Shown here: positions 25,311 through 34,523 of the stretch, in pieces
Layout: each line of letters begins with the position of its first letter
How positions within the stretch are numbered: position 1 is the stretch's first letter
Assembly: GCA_903929355.1 (NCBI GenBank)
Contig: CAIYUN010000027.1
Span: forward strand, 1 to 49,024
Reading direction: 5' to 3'
Length of the DNA stretch: 49,024 bases
Origin: an uncultured Opitutaceae bacterium
GTDB lineage: Bacteria; Verrucomicrobiota; Verrucomicrobiia; Opitutales; Opitutaceae
Position numbers and translations under genes: made by a program
Notes under the pieces: model-generated
Told to the model about the DNA's origin: nothing
The model's database searches: none
The model's input: the letters and a program-made list of their open reading frames with translations, nothing else

Positions 25311-25619
25311 GCGCCAGTGCAAGTAGATGCAGAACGCTTTTACGCAGACAAGGCGCAAATGAATTGGGGAGGAAATGCGGATCAAGTCCGGTGGCAGTCC
25401 CGGCCACGCCGGCCGCCGCCGCCGCCCAGTCAGGCGCATTTTCCCACCCCGCTGGTCAAGCCGGGCGTTGCGCTCACACCCTCACCTGATGATGGCGCTG
25501 CACTTTGGCTTGTCTCCCCGCCGACTCCGAGGTCAGGCTGCGATCTTTCCGAATCTCCCGCCTCCTCCATCAACCTTTGCAACCCAAATCAGGCTCCTCC
25601 GGCCCCCGTTTTCATTTTC
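25311..25619. other. Divergent spacer, no gene supported
   Basis: This separates the acyltransferase gene (minus) from the ABC permease gene (plus) and should hold both promoters. The plus-strand frame is open but has Pro/Arg-rich composition and no family resemblance, so I do not call it coding. No repeat family seen elsewhere in the window was recognised here. Confidence 0.5.
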
Positions 25620-26402
25620 ATGGCAGACCGAATCGGCAAGATCAACCGCTACAAGGATATCATTTTCTACCGCACCGTGGCGGGGATCAAGTCGGAGGCG
25701 CGGCAAAATTACCTCGGCTACCTGTGGTTCATGCTCGAGCCGCTGCTGAGCACGGCGGTGTTTTACTTTGCCCTCACCCAGGTCACCGGTCGGGGTGGCC
25801 CGGATTACGTCGCCTTCCTCCTGCTGGGCACCCTCTCCTGGCAATGGTTTGAGGGTTCCGTCACGGCGGCGGCCTCGTCGATCCGGGAGAAATACGCCAC
25901 CCTCATCCAGTTTGACCTGCCCAAGTTCATTTTCCCCATGGTCACGGTGCTGGTGAACTCATGGAAGTTCTTCGTCACCTACGCGGTCCTGCTCGCCCTC
26001 ATGCCGCTGCTTGGTCTCGCCCCCAACTGGCGCTACCTCGAGCTGGTGCCGGTCCTGCTCATCCAGCTGGGCTTCATCCTGGGGCTGGCCTTTCCCCTGG
26101 CGTTGTGGGTCACGCTTTCCAATGACCTCAAGGTCATCATGTCCTCCTCGTTCCGCCTGATGTTTTTTCTCTCCGGGATCATCTTCAATTCCGAAAAAGT
26201 GCCCGAGTCCCTGCGGACGGCGTTTTACGCGAATCCCATGGCCGTTTTGGTCGAAAGCTGCCGGGACATCGTCCTGCGGAACCAGACCCCCAATCTGCAT
26301 CGGCTCGCCTACGCGGCCGGCGTCGCCTTGCTGCTGCTGGTGGTCGGCCTGCTGCAGCTCCGCCTCATGGACAAACGCCTCCTCAAAATGATTCATGTCT
26401 GA
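25620..26402 (+). CDS. ABC-2 type permease for polysaccharide export
   Basis: This 260-residue integral membrane protein begins MADRIGKINRYKDIIFYRTV, the amphipathic N-terminus of the Wzm/KpsM/TagG family. About six helices follow, with WFMLEPLLSTAVFYFALTQV, YVAFLLLGTLSWQWFEGSV, FFVTYAVLLALMPLLG and a final LLLLVVGLLQLRLMDKRL. With the ATPase encoded next, it would form an exporter for a lipid-linked surface glycan (O-antigen, capsule or teichoic-acid-like polymer). I start it at 25620 because the longer frame has no membrane-protein character. The gene overlaps the next by 8 bases, which indicates coupled translation. Confidence 0.93.
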   Translation: MADRIGKINRYKDIIFYRTVAGIKSEARQNYLGYLWFMLEPLLSTAVFYFALTQVTGRGGPDYVAFLLLGTLSWQWFEGSVTAAASSIREKYATLIQFDLPKFIFPMVTVLVNSWKFFVTYAVLLALMPLLGLAPNWRYLELVPVLLIQLGFILGLAFPLALWVTLSNDLKVIMSSSFRLMFFLSGIIFNSEKVPESLRTAFYANPMAVLVESCRDIVLRNQTPNLHRLAYAAGVALLLLVVGLLQLRLMDKRLLKMIHV

Positions 26403-27117
26403 CCCGGTCCCCCTCATTTCCCTGCACGATCTCGGCTTGTGCTACCATCCCCGCCGAACGCTGTTCTCCAAGATTGACAAGACCTTCTGGGCTCTGCGTG
26501 GCCTGAACCTGACCATCTACGAGGGCGAGAAACTCGGGATCATCGGCCGCAACGGCTGCGGCAAGAGCACGCTCATGCGCGTCCTGGCGGGCATCTACGC
26601 CCCGGACGAGGGTCGGATTGTTTTTCATCGGCCCGACTGCCATGTGGAGCTGCTTTCCATCGGGGTTGGTTTCGAGGGCAACCTGAGCGGGGCCGAAAAC
26701 GCCGTCCTCAACGGCATGCTCATGGGCAAATCCCGCCGCCACATGCGCGCGCGCCTGGCCACGATCAAGGACTTTTCCGGGCTGGGTGACTTCTTCGACT
26801 GGCCGGTGTCCACTTATTCCTCCGGCATGATGACCCGGCTGGGTTTTTCCACCGCCATGGAGGTGGACCCGGATGTGCTGCTGATCGACGAGGTGCTGGG
26901 GGTCGGCGACGCCGAGTTTCTCGCCAAGTCCGAGGCCGCCGTCCAGGCCAAGTTTCAGTCCGATCGGACCGTGGTGCTGATTTCCCACGATCCGGGAATT
27001 ATCACCGCGATCTGCAACCGCGCCGTCTGGCTCGACCGGGGCAAAATTCTCGCCACCGGCACCGCCCAGGAGGTCAGTGAATATTATCGCTCCAAGCAGA
27101 ATCTTGGCGTTGCCTGA
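26395..27117 (+). CDS. ABC transporter ATP-binding protein for polysaccharide export
   Basis: This 240-residue nucleotide-binding protein has Walker A GRNGCGKST (51-59), signature STYSSGMM (139-146), Walker B VLLIDE (161-166) and the switch region LISHDPG. The spacing and LRGLNLTIYEGEKLGIIG opening fit the Wzt/KpsT/TagH subfamily. It stops at about residue 240 and so lacks the C-terminal glycan-binding domain of long Wzt proteins. That suggests a KpsT- or RfbE-like system in which chain length is not set by the ATPase. It overlaps the permease gene by 8 bases and is followed by three glycosyltransferase genes. Confidence 0.95.
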   Translation: MSDPVPLISLHDLGLCYHPRRTLFSKIDKTFWALRGLNLTIYEGEKLGIIGRNGCGKSTLMRVLAGIYAPDEGRIVFHRPDCHVELLSIGVGFEGNLSGAENAVLNGMLMGKSRRHMRARLATIKDFSGLGDFFDWPVSTYSSGMMTRLGFSTAMEVDPDVLLIDEVLGVGDAEFLAKSEAAVQAKFQSDRTVVLISHDPGIITAICNRAVWLDRGKILATGTAQEVSEYYRSKQNLGVA

Positions 27118-27176
27118 CCTCCGGGTCCGGGGTGCGGTCCACTCCGCTTGATCCGCCCGGTCCTGCATCCTTTCCC

Positions 27177-29300
27177 ATGGCGAAGCGCAAATCACTCGCG
27201 GCCGAAATCCACAACCAGGACGATGTCCTCCAGCCCGGGAGCGACGAGGGCCGGGCGCGGGAGATCCTGGGGGGCGAAGACCTGTCCCTGGAGGAAAAAC
27301 TGCGCCAGCTGGGGGAAATCTGGGCCGCGGGGATTCCGGCGGCCGGCCCCGGGCCGGTGGTGGATCCTTTGGTTCGTCCGCTGCTCTCCGTTTGCATCCC
27401 GACCTATGAGCGGGCCGAATATCTTTTTGCCTTGCTGCTGACCCTGGCCGGGGAGTTTGCCCGCACCCCGGGGTTGGGCGCCCGGGTGGAGGTGGTGGTC
27501 GTGGACAATGCCTCCACCGATCTCACGGCCAGCGTCGTCGAACTCGCCCGGGGCTCCCTGCCGCAGCTGCACTATCACTGCCACGAGCTGAACATCGGCC
27601 CGGACCCGAATTTTTTCCGGGCCCTCGCGCTCGCGCGCGGCGAGTACCAATGGTTGCTCGGCGACGACGAGCTGGTTTTGCCCGGTGGCCTCGCCCGGAT
27701 CGTGGCGGAACTGGACGCCCACGCCCCCGACCATCTCTACCTGAACTTCCAGATGGTCACGATCCGGCGCGAGCTCCTGAACGCCGACTATCTGCACGGC
27801 TTGAACCGTCAGCCGCATTCCCTGCTCGGCCTGTTGAAGAAAATCGGTTATGTTCGCGGCTTCGCGTTGATCTCCGCGCATGTTTTCCGCACCACCCCGT
27901 TTCGGGCCCATTGCGAACCTGACCTCGTCGAGGCCCTGTCCTTTTATCCGCTCCTGCCGGTCCTGCTGAAGGCCTTTGCGGCCACCGGCAACTGCCGCCA
28001 GCTCTTCGAGCCCAGCATCGCCCACCGGGTCAACAACCGGTTTCCCGACCCGCTCGCGGTGAATCACACCCGGGTGCTGGGTTTGGTGCGGGTGCTGAAC
28101 CTGCTGATGACCAAATACGGGGTGCTGACCCCGGGTGATGTGCGGGAAATCTTTGAGTATGCTTCGGAGAACCACACCGGTTGGTACTTCGTCGACGAGC
28201 TGGCCCGGGGATGTGAACAGCTGTTGGCGGGCAAATACAACCTGCCGATTGAGGACTGTGACAGCATCCAGACGTTCTTCGGGCTGGTGGGCGGGCCATC
28301 GGCTGCGCGGCTGCTGCAGGACCTCGTCGCGATCCGCTTCAACCGCGACAAGCCGATCATGGCGCGCGCGGCCATCACCACCAAGTCCGCCCGTTTTTCC
28401 GCCCTGTTCCTCGTCGAGGGCGGCGCCGACCTGCGGGCTTTGCCGGCGCGGCTGCCACGGGATGAGCGGTTCCGTTTTTCGGTCGAGCTGATCTGTGTCA
28501 TGGTCAACTGGCCGCTCAGCCGCGAGGTGGTCGAATGCTTTGACCAGGTGATCGCGATGCCGCAGCATCTGGTCGGAAGCAGGGTGGATCTGTTCAACCT
28601 GCTCGGGATTCAGGCCCGGGCGGAGGAGCTGTTGTTTTTGCCGGTGTGTGACGAGGCCTCGGGCCAGCGTGCGGTCACTCTGCTCCTGGAGACTTACGCG
28701 GCGGCGGGCACTCTGCAGCCGGGGGCGGGGAGCGGCCGTGCTGCCCCGCTGCCGGCCCGGCTGGACCTCGCCCTGGGCATGACCGGGCGGCCGTCGGCGG
28801 GCAGCCTCACGTGGCAGGCCATCGCCGGCGCCGTCCAGCGGGGCCGGCCTATTCCGGAGTTGCAGGGTCTGGGTATCAGCCGGCGGCTTTTTTTCCGGTT
28901 TCGCGGTTGTGATCTCGTGTTGTACAAGGACCGGCCTTCGCTTGGTCTGCTTGATCTTGCTTTCCGGGCCCGGCGGGAAGTGGCGTGGGAGATCACGGGC
29001 AATGCGGCCGACGCCCCCCCGCCTCCGGCCGGTTTGCTGGCGGCCGCAGCCGCCAGCTATATCTATTTTTTCCGCAGCCTTCGGACCTTGCCGATTTGGG
29101 AGTCGGAGCTGGTGCGCCCGGTTCGGTTGCGGCTGGGCCGGGTCCGCCGTCTCCGTCCCCGTTCCCGCCTTTCCTGGCTGGGAGCGAGAATCGGGTACCT
29201 TCTCGTTGAAACTTTCGGGTTCGCCGTGCCTTGGGGTCGTGAACTGCGCTCTGCCTGGCGCACGGTTAAAAAACGGTTCGTCAAGGGCCCCAAGCGGTGA
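27177..29300 (+). CDS. Glycosyltransferase family 2 protein with large C-terminal extension
   Basis: This 707-residue protein starts at 27177 (MAKRKSLAAEI). After about 65 linker residues comes a GT-A domain: SVCIPTYERAEYLF, VVVVDNASTD (nucleotide-sugar site) and the metal-binding-type LLGDDELVLPGG (GDD at 162-164). The family-2 part ends at about residue 320. The remaining 380 residues (including FSALFLVEGGADLRALPARL, VECFDQVIAMPQHLVGS and SLGLLDLAFRARREV) I cannot assign. They might be a second, degenerate transferase domain. It is soluble or membrane-associated, acting on the cytoplasmic face to build the exported glycan. Confidence 0.88.
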   Translation: MAKRKSLAAEIHNQDDVLQPGSDEGRAREILGGEDLSLEEKLRQLGEIWAAGIPAAGPGPVVDPLVRPLLSVCIPTYERAEYLFALLLTLAGEFARTPGLGARVEVVVVDNASTDLTASVVELARGSLPQLHYHCHELNIGPDPNFFRALALARGEYQWLLGDDELVLPGGLARIVAELDAHAPDHLYLNFQMVTIRRELLNADYLHGLNRQPHSLLGLLKKIGYVRGFALISAHVFRTTPFRAHCEPDLVEALSFYPLLPVLLKAFAATGNCRQLFEPSIAHRVNNRFPDPLAVNHTRVLGLVRVLNLLMTKYGVLTPGDVREIFEYASENHTGWYFVDELARGCEQLLAGKYNLPIEDCDSIQTFFGLVGGPSAARLLQDLVAIRFNRDKPIMARAAITTKSARFSALFLVEGGADLRALPARLPRDERFRFSVELICVMVNWPLSREVVECFDQVIAMPQHLVGSRVDLFNLLGIQARAEELLFLPVCDEASGQRAVTLLLETYAAAGTLQPGAGSGRAAPLPARLDLALGMTGRPSAGSLTWQAIAGAVQRGRPIPELQGLGISRRLFFRFRGCDLVLYKDRPSLGLLDLAFRARREVAWEITGNAADAPPPPAGLLAAAAASYIYFFRSLRTLPIWESELVRPVRLRLGRVRRLRPRSRLSWLGARIGYLLVETFGFAVPWGRELRSAWRTVKKRFVKGPKR

Positions 29301-29342
29301 CTGGTCCTCGTTTGTCTTTCCACCCGACCCCGCCCGCCTCCC

Positions 29343-30356
29343 TTGAGTTCATCCTCCGACCAGCCTCTGTTGTTGTCCGTCTGCCTGCCCACCTACCGGC
29401 GGCCGGAATTGCTGGCCCTCGCGCTGGACTGCTGGATCCCGGAGCTGGCGGCGCACGCGGTGGCGGTCGAGCTGGTCGTGGGGGACAACGGCGCGTGCGA
29501 GCGCACCCGCGCGCTGGTCGAGGGGGCGGCGGCCCGCGCGCCCGTCCGTTACGTCCGGCATGAGGCTAACTTGATCTACAATGGCAATGTCCGCCGCCTG
29601 CTCGAGCGCCATGTCCGGGGCGAATACGTCTGGATCTGCGGGGACGACGATTTTGTTCACCCGGGCGCCCTCGCCACCATCCTGGCCATCCTGCGGACGG
29701 GTTCCGACCTGGACTACTTTTACCTCAATACGCGCTACCTGCCGTTCGGGGCCGGGGTGCCCGGGGATGCCCGGGAGGTGGAGTCATCGCCGCACGCCGT
29801 GCTGGCCAACCCTGACACCCGCTCGCGCCGCCTGGCGCGAACCGCTGAGATCGTGCCCCTGGATCCCGCCTGTTTTACCGGCGTCTATGCCTCGGTCTGG
29901 CGGCGGCGGGACGCGCTGGCGGCCTACACTCGCGACGCGCCGCTCGTCGCCTTCGAGACGCTGCGCGGCACGTTTCCCCACGCCTGCCATGTGGCGGAGA
30001 ATTTTCTCGGTCAACCTTGTCATTATTTTGGCGCGCCGTTGATGACCGTGTCCCATCAGGTCAGTTGGCGCGACTATGGGCCGCTGTTTTCGCTGCACTG
30101 GCTGCCCCGCCTCTACGACCTGCTCGCCGCGCAGGGGGTGCCGTCCGCCGCCCTGGCCCCCCACCGCCGCGCCCAGTTGCGCGGGGCGTGGAAAAAGCTC
30201 GCCTATCTGCGGCGCAATCGGGACACCCCCATGGGCCGTCCCTTTTCCTTCCGCCAGTTCGTTGCCTCCAACTGGCGGTTTCCCGAATTCTGGCGGATCG
30301 GCGCCGACGCCATGCTTAAAAACCAATTCACGCGCCGGCTGGCCGGACGGCCATGA
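29343..30356 (+). CDS. Glycosyltransferase family 2 protein
   Basis: This 337-residue protein uses a TTG start at 29343 (MSSSSDQPLLLSVCLPTYRR), with no good ATG near the domain. The GT-A fold is shown by LSVCLPTYRRPELL, VVGDNGACERT, ANLIYNGNVRRLLE and CGDDDFVHPGAL (GDDD at 100-103). It resembles the N-terminal part of the preceding gene and lacks the long C-terminal extension, so the two may share ancestry. It ends in an ATGA overlap with the next gene, which indicates tight translational coupling within the glycan operon. The sugar donor cannot be read from the sequence. Confidence 0.9.
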   Translation: MSSSSDQPLLLSVCLPTYRRPELLALALDCWIPELAAHAVAVELVVGDNGACERTRALVEGAAARAPVRYVRHEANLIYNGNVRRLLERHVRGEYVWICGDDDFVHPGALATILAILRTGSDLDYFYLNTRYLPFGAGVPGDAREVESSPHAVLANPDTRSRRLARTAEIVPLDPACFTGVYASVWRRRDALAAYTRDAPLVAFETLRGTFPHACHVAENFLGQPCHYFGAPLMTVSHQVSWRDYGPLFSLHWLPRLYDLLAAQGVPSAALAPHRRAQLRGAWKKLAYLRRNRDTPMGRPFSFRQFVASNWRFPEFWRIGADAMLKNQFTRRLAGRP

Positions 30357-31561
30357 GCCCGTCGCTGCTGCTCGATCTCACCGGCACCGCGCACACGACC
30401 GCGCGCACCGGCATCCAGCGCGTGTGCCGGGCGCTTCCGGACGCGTTGCGGGCCGCGGGCGAGAATCCCCTGGCCGTCACCCACGATCCCTCCGCCGGGG
30501 GTTGGCGTCCGCTCGCCGGCTGGGAGCGGGCCAATCTGGCCGCCACGGCGCCTGCCCGCCGGCGCAAGGTCCGGTGGCCCTGGCCCGCGCGGGTGGCCGG
30601 TTGCGCCCGCCGCTGGTTCGGTGGCGGGATCGAACCTCTTCCGCGCGCCGCCGCCCTGCTTGTGCCGGAGATTTTTTTGCCGGTGACGGCCCGGGCTTAT
30701 CCGGCGCTGTTCATGCGGATCAGCGGCCCGCGCGTGGCTTTGTTTCATGATGCGATTGCGCTCCGGCTCCCCGAGCTGACGCCGGTCGGGACGGTGGCCC
30801 GTTTCCCCGGCTATCTTCACGAGTTGTGCGAGTTTGATGGCGTTGCCGCCGTGTCGGAGGACTCGCGCCTTTCGCTCCTGGACTACTGGCGTTGGGCGGG
30901 GTTTGTCCGCTGTCCTCCCGTGGTGGCGATTCCGCTGGGGGTGGATCCTCCCCCGGCCGCGGCCGGGGAAGGGGCGGACCCTGCCCCGGCGCCTGGCCCG
31001 GTGGTGCTGAGCGTTGGCACTTTGGAGGGACGCAAAAATCATGGCGCGCTCCTCGATGCCTGCGAGGCGCTCTGGGCGCGGGGCCTTCGCTTTCAGCTCC
31101 GTCTGATCGGGCTGGCTCATCCGCAGACGGGTCGGACCGCGCTCGCCCGGGTGCGGCAGTTGCAGGCTGCCGGCCGACCGTTGCTTTACGACGGTCCCGT
31201 CGGTGAGGAAGCCTTGCTCGCCGCTTACCGCGAATGTGCGTTCACCGTTTACCCTTCGTTGCTGGAGGGTTTCGGTCTGCCGGTGCTGGAAAGTCTGTAC
31301 CACGGCAAGCCCTGTGTTTGCTCCGCGCATGGCGCGCTTGGCGAGTCGGCCCGCGGCGGAGGCTGTCTCATGCTCGAATCCGTGGATGCCGCCAGCCTGG
31401 CGGCCGCCCTGGCGCGGCTGCTGACACAGTCCGCGGATTACGCCGCACTGGTCGCTGCGGCCCGGGCGCGGGTTTTAAAAACCTGGCCCGCTTACGCGGC
31501 CGAACTGCTGGGATGGATGCGCACCTTGTCCCCCGCTCCGGCCCGGTCCGGGCCGGTCTGA
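30353..31561 (+). CDS. Glycosyltransferase family 4 (GT-B) protein
   Basis: This 402-residue protein overlaps the previous stop by 4 bases. The opening LLDLTGTAHTTARTGIQRVC is typical of the GT4 branch with a 'D.(S/T)..........GI.RV' start. The C-terminal donor domain has VVLSVGTLEGRKNHGALLDA, FTVYPSLLEGFGLPVLESLY and SAHGALGESA. The EX7E pair is Glu305 and Glu313. It probably adds mannose, rhamnose or a similar residue to the lipid-linked glycan. It is the last gene of the export operon, followed by a 667-base repeat-filled spacer. Confidence 0.92.
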   Translation: MSPSLLLDLTGTAHTTARTGIQRVCRALPDALRAAGENPLAVTHDPSAGGWRPLAGWERANLAATAPARRRKVRWPWPARVAGCARRWFGGGIEPLPRAAALLVPEIFLPVTARAYPALFMRISGPRVALFHDAIALRLPELTPVGTVARFPGYLHELCEFDGVAAVSEDSRLSLLDYWRWAGFVRCPPVVAIPLGVDPPPAAAGEGADPAPAPGPVVLSVGTLEGRKNHGALLDACEALWARGLRFQLRLIGLAHPQTGRTALARVRQLQAAGRPLLYDGPVGEEALLAAYRECAFTVYPSLLEGFGLPVLESLYHGKPCVCSAHGALGESARGGGCLMLESVDAASLAAALARLLTQSADYAALVAAARARVLKTWPAYAAELLGWMRTLSPAPARSGPV

Positions 31562-31589
31562 GGCTGATACCAGCCTCCCGTAGAATGGC

Positions 31590-31836
31590 ATTAAACCGCT
31601 AATCTGCGCTAATCTTCGCTGATCTCATACGGAGGAATTAACGCAAAGCCGCTGAGACGCACAGGCCACAAACCCAATCTTCCCTCTGCGCCTTCGCGCC
31701 TTTCCGCCTTTGCGTTGATGGATTGCTTCTGACTGGTCGCCCGGATGGCGCTATCTTTTCAAACCAGCCCGGTGCATTGATGCTGTTGTCAGTCCATGTC
31801 TGTATCCGCGTGCATCGGCGTTATCCGCGGTGAAGT
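31590..31836. repeat. Nested inverted repeats
   Basis: The outer arms (31590-31623 with CCGCTAATCTGCGCTAATC, and 31800-31836 with TATCCGCGTGCATCGGCG, then TTATCCGCGGTGAA) are imperfect complements. Inside them lies a second pair (31637-31666 AACGCAAAGCC, then GAGACGCACAGG; 31683-31722 CTCTGCGCCTTCGCGCC, then GCCTTTGCGTT). Two word-type elements therefore sit one within the other. Confidence 0.65.
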
Positions 31837-31879
31837 CCGACCGCTGAATTCAGGAAGATTCCGATCGGGTCCGGTGAAT

Positions 31880-31985
31880 TTTTCGCCGACGCCGATCAGG
31901 CCGAGGCTGGATCGACTCCATTAGCGAAGATTAGTGGTTAAAAAACTCCGTGGTTTGCTCCGTGACCTCGGTGTCCGCCTTGGAG
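31880..31985 (+). repeat. 106-bp direct repeat, copy 1
   Basis: It is identical to 32024-32129 except for one base (GATCAGG against GATTAGG). It includes ATTAGTGGTTAAAAAACTCC and the CACAGAG-family right-arm motif GGTTTGCTCCGTGACCTC. Confidence 0.9.
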
Positions 31986-32023
31986 TTCTGGGTAAACCTT
32001 CTGCGGTTTTAACTTTAGCTGCC

Positions 32024-32129
32024 TTTTCGCCGACGCCGATTAGGCCGAGGCTGGATCGACTCCATTAGCGAAGATTAGTGGTTAAAAAACTCCGTGGTTT
32101 GCTCCGTGACCTCGGTGTCCGCCTTGGAG
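32024..32129 (+). repeat. 106-bp direct repeat, copy 2
   Basis: This is the second copy of 31880-31985, 144 bases downstream. It is followed by GCTGCGGCAGCC...ACCTCGCCGCAGG hairpin-type sequence like that at 3779-3798. Nothing resembling a gene occurs between 31562 and 32228. Confidence 0.9.
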
Positions 32130-32228
32130 CTGCGGCAGCCTGCCCGCCGTAGCCTCGTGCGAAGGCTGGGACCTCGCCGCAGGTTCGATCGCCCCTCGCA
32201 TCCGTCTGGAAGCTAAGGGCGTTTGGTC

Positions 32229-34157
32229 TCACACGCCTGCCTCGACGGAGGCGGCTCGGAGGCTGCGCCAGCGGTCGCGGACCCGCCGGTAAAGGTCGTC
32301 GGGGGCGAGGCCGTGCTCGGCCCGCAGGCCCGCGACGCTGGTGCCGTGCCCGATGAACTTGTCGGGCCAGCCGAGGCGTTCGACCGCCGCCGGGCAGTCC
32401 GCGTCCTGCAGCGCCTCCAGCACCGCGCTGCCGAACCCACCGGCCAGTACATGGTCCTCCAGGGTGACCAGCAGCGGCACGCAGGCCGCATGGCTGAGCA
32501 GGAGCGCGCGGTCGAGCGGCTTGGCGAAGCGGGCGTTCACCACTCCGACGGAAAGGTTTTCCTCGGCTTCGAGGCGGGCGGCGAGCCGGAGCGCGTCGGC
32601 CACCATGCTGCCCAGGGCCCAGAGCATCACATTCGAGCCTTGCCGCAGCACCTCGGCCTGCCCGATCGGCAGGGCCGCCGGGTGCTCCTTGATTTTCACC
32701 CCGGTCCCGGGGCCGCGCGGGTAGCGGATGAAGCCCGGTCCCGGCAGGCGCAGGCTGGTGTGCAGCATGTCCACGAGCTCATCCTCGTCCTTCGGCTGCA
32801 TGATGACCGCGTTGGGCACGCAGCGGAGGTAGGCGAGGTCAAAGAGGCCGTGGTGGGTGGGGCCGTCGTTCGGCGAGAGGCCGGCCCGGTCGAGGCAGAA
32901 GGTCACCGGCAGGTTTTGGAGCGCGACGTCGTGGACGATCGGGTCAAAGGCGCGTTGGAGAAAGGTGGAGTAGATCGCCACGACTGGCCGGAGCCCCTTG
33001 GCCGCCATCCCGGCCGCAAAGATGGTCGCATGTTCCTCGGCGATGCCCACGTCGAAAAACTGCCGCGGACACGCCTGGGCGAGGTGGTTGAGCCCGGTCC
33101 CCGGCGGCATGCCCGCGGTGATGCCGACAATCGCGGGCTCCGCCCGGGCGAACCGGGCCAGCGCCTGGCCGAAAACCTCCTGGTAGGTGGGCGGCGTGCC
33201 GGGGGCGGTCTGCTTGCTCTCGCCGGTGACCGGATCGAACGCGCCCAGGCCGTGAAATTTCTCGGGGTGGGCGAGGGCGGCGTCGAATCCCCGGCCCTTT
33301 TTGGTGAGCACGTGCAGGAGCACGGGCACATCGCATTGCCGCGCGAACTCCAGGTTTTTGACCAGGGCGTCGAGATTGTGGCCGTCCACGGGTCCGAGGT
33401 AGCGCAGGCCGAATTTCTCAAAGAGGGAGGACTCGACGAAGAAGTCCTTGGTCTCCCGCTTCCACTTGTGGTAGACGCGGTTCATCCCGACGCCGACGGG
33501 AAAGCTTTTGAAAAACGCCTCCACGTCATGGTGCAATTTATTGTAGGTGGGGCTGGTGCTCAGGCGGTTCAGGTACACCGAGATGGCCCCGACATTCTTC
33601 GCGATGGACCACTCGTTGTCGTTCAGGATGACGATGAGTCGCTTGGTCGACGAGACCACGTTGTTCAACGCCTCCATCGTGATCCCGCAGGTGAACGCCG
33701 CGTCGCCACACACCGCGACCACATGTTCGTCCGTGCCGCGCAGGTCGCGCGCCACCGCCAGACCGAGCGCGGCCGAGAGCGCGGTGCCGGCGTGGCCCGC
33801 GCCGTAGGCGTCGTGCGGGCTCTCGTCCCGGGTCAGGAACCCGCTCGCGCCCCCGCTCTGGCGCAGTTGGCGGAAAAACTCGCCCCCACGGCCGGTGACG
33901 AGCTTGTGGACATAGCCCTGGTGGGCCACATCAAAGACGAACTGGTCCCCGGGGGTCGTGAACACCCGGTGCAGCGCGAGGGTCAGCTCCACCACGCCGA
34001 GATTGGGGCCGACATGCCCGCCATTGCGCGCCGTCACCGCGATGATCTCGTCGCGGAGCTCCTGTGCGAGTTGCGGCAGTTGCGCGGCGGACAACGCTTT
34101 GACGTCGGCGGGCGAGCCGATCGAGTCGAGCAGTCGCGCGTGTGGGACGGTGGGCAT
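32229..34157 (-). CDS. dxs: 1-deoxy-D-xylulose-5-phosphate synthase
   Basis: This 642-residue enzyme starts at the ATG 34157 (MPTVPHARLLDSI). It joins pyruvate and glyceraldehyde 3-phosphate with thiamine diphosphate, the first step of the MEP isoprenoid route and also a thiamine/pyridoxal precursor. The TPP motif runs from CGDAAFTCG (150-158) to LNDNEWSIAKNVG (178-190). GHVGPNLGVVELTLALH, the DVGIAEEHA catalytic glutamate block (Glu374/375), DGPTHHG and YPRGPGTGV are present. Several usually fixed spots differ (GHAGTALS for GHSSTSIS, DVAHQGYVHK for DVGHQAYxHK). xseB is encoded 31 bases upstream on the same strand, a frequent dxs partner. Confidence 0.95.
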   Translation of the reverse strand: MPTVPHARLLDSIGSPADVKALSAAQLPQLAQELRDEIIAVTARNGGHVGPNLGVVELTLALHRVFTTPGDQFVFDVAHQGYVHKLVTGRGGEFFRQLRQSGGASGFLTRDESPHDAYGAGHAGTALSAALGLAVARDLRGTDEHVVAVCGDAAFTCGITMEALNNVVSSTKRLIVILNDNEWSIAKNVGAISVYLNRLSTSPTYNKLHHDVEAFFKSFPVGVGMNRVYHKWKRETKDFFVESSLFEKFGLRYLGPVDGHNLDALVKNLEFARQCDVPVLLHVLTKKGRGFDAALAHPEKFHGLGAFDPVTGESKQTAPGTPPTYQEVFGQALARFARAEPAIVGITAGMPPGTGLNHLAQACPRQFFDVGIAEEHATIFAAGMAAKGLRPVVAIYSTFLQRAFDPIVHDVALQNLPVTFCLDRAGLSPNDGPTHHGLFDLAYLRCVPNAVIMQPKDEDELVDMLHTSLRLPGPGFIRYPRGPGTGVKIKEHPAALPIGQAEVLRQGSNVMLWALGSMVADALRLAARLEAEENLSVGVVNARFAKPLDRALLLSHAACVPLLVTLEDHVLAGGFGSAVLEALQDADCPAAVERLGWPDKFIGHGTSVAGLRAEHGLAPDDLYRRVRDRWRSLRAASVEAGV

Positions 34158-34188
34158 CAAGGAAAGGAGTGGAGCGAGGGCTGGCGGC

Positions 34189-34476
34189 TCAGGTGTCCCG
34201 ACCGACGGCCAGGGGGGCGAAGCTGGCGGTGCCGTCCTTTTGCTGCTTGAGCTGCTCGATCTTCAATTCGGCCTCCTTGAGGCGGGCCTCGCAGATTTTC
34301 AACAGGGCGGAGCCCTCCTCAAACTTGGCCAGGAGCGTGGCGAGCGGCACGTCGCCCGATTCCATGGCCGCGACGACGGCCTCGAGTTTGGCGAGGGCGT
34401 CCTCGAACGAGGCCGGTTGTTTGGTTTTGGCTTCCACGGCGGCAAGGATGCGGGCTGCCGGCAGGTTTTCAACCAA
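34189..34476 (-). CDS. xseB: Exodeoxyribonuclease VII small subunit
   Basis: The 95-residue frame opens with TTG at 34476. A GTG at 34437 would give 82 residues, closer to the usual size of about 80, so the start is uncertain. The core PASFEDALAKLEAVVAAMES, then GDVPLATLLAKFEEGSALLK and CEARLKEAELKIEQL, is the two-helix coiled hairpin typical of XseB, which binds the XseA C-terminus. With XseA (not in this window) it degrades single-stranded DNA to oligonucleotides. The pairing with dxs is a common bacterial arrangement. Confidence 0.92.
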   Translation of the reverse strand: MVENLPAARILAAVEAKTKQPASFEDALAKLEAVVAAMESGDVPLATLLAKFEEGSALLKICEARLKEAELKIEQLKQQKDGTASFAPLAVGRDT

Positions 34477-34523
34477 ACTTTCAAACCGGAGATTTCCTGC
34501 CCTCAGCCGATTGAGTCAGGGAA

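Noticed and set aside
25317-25619. N-terminal extension of the ABC permease frame
   Set aside because: The extra 101 codons are Pro/Arg-rich and unlike any permease. The family N-terminus begins at 25620.
32223-34250. 675-codon open frame opposite dxs
   Set aside because: It has no recognisable motifs, and the minus strand carries the full set of dxs signatures.
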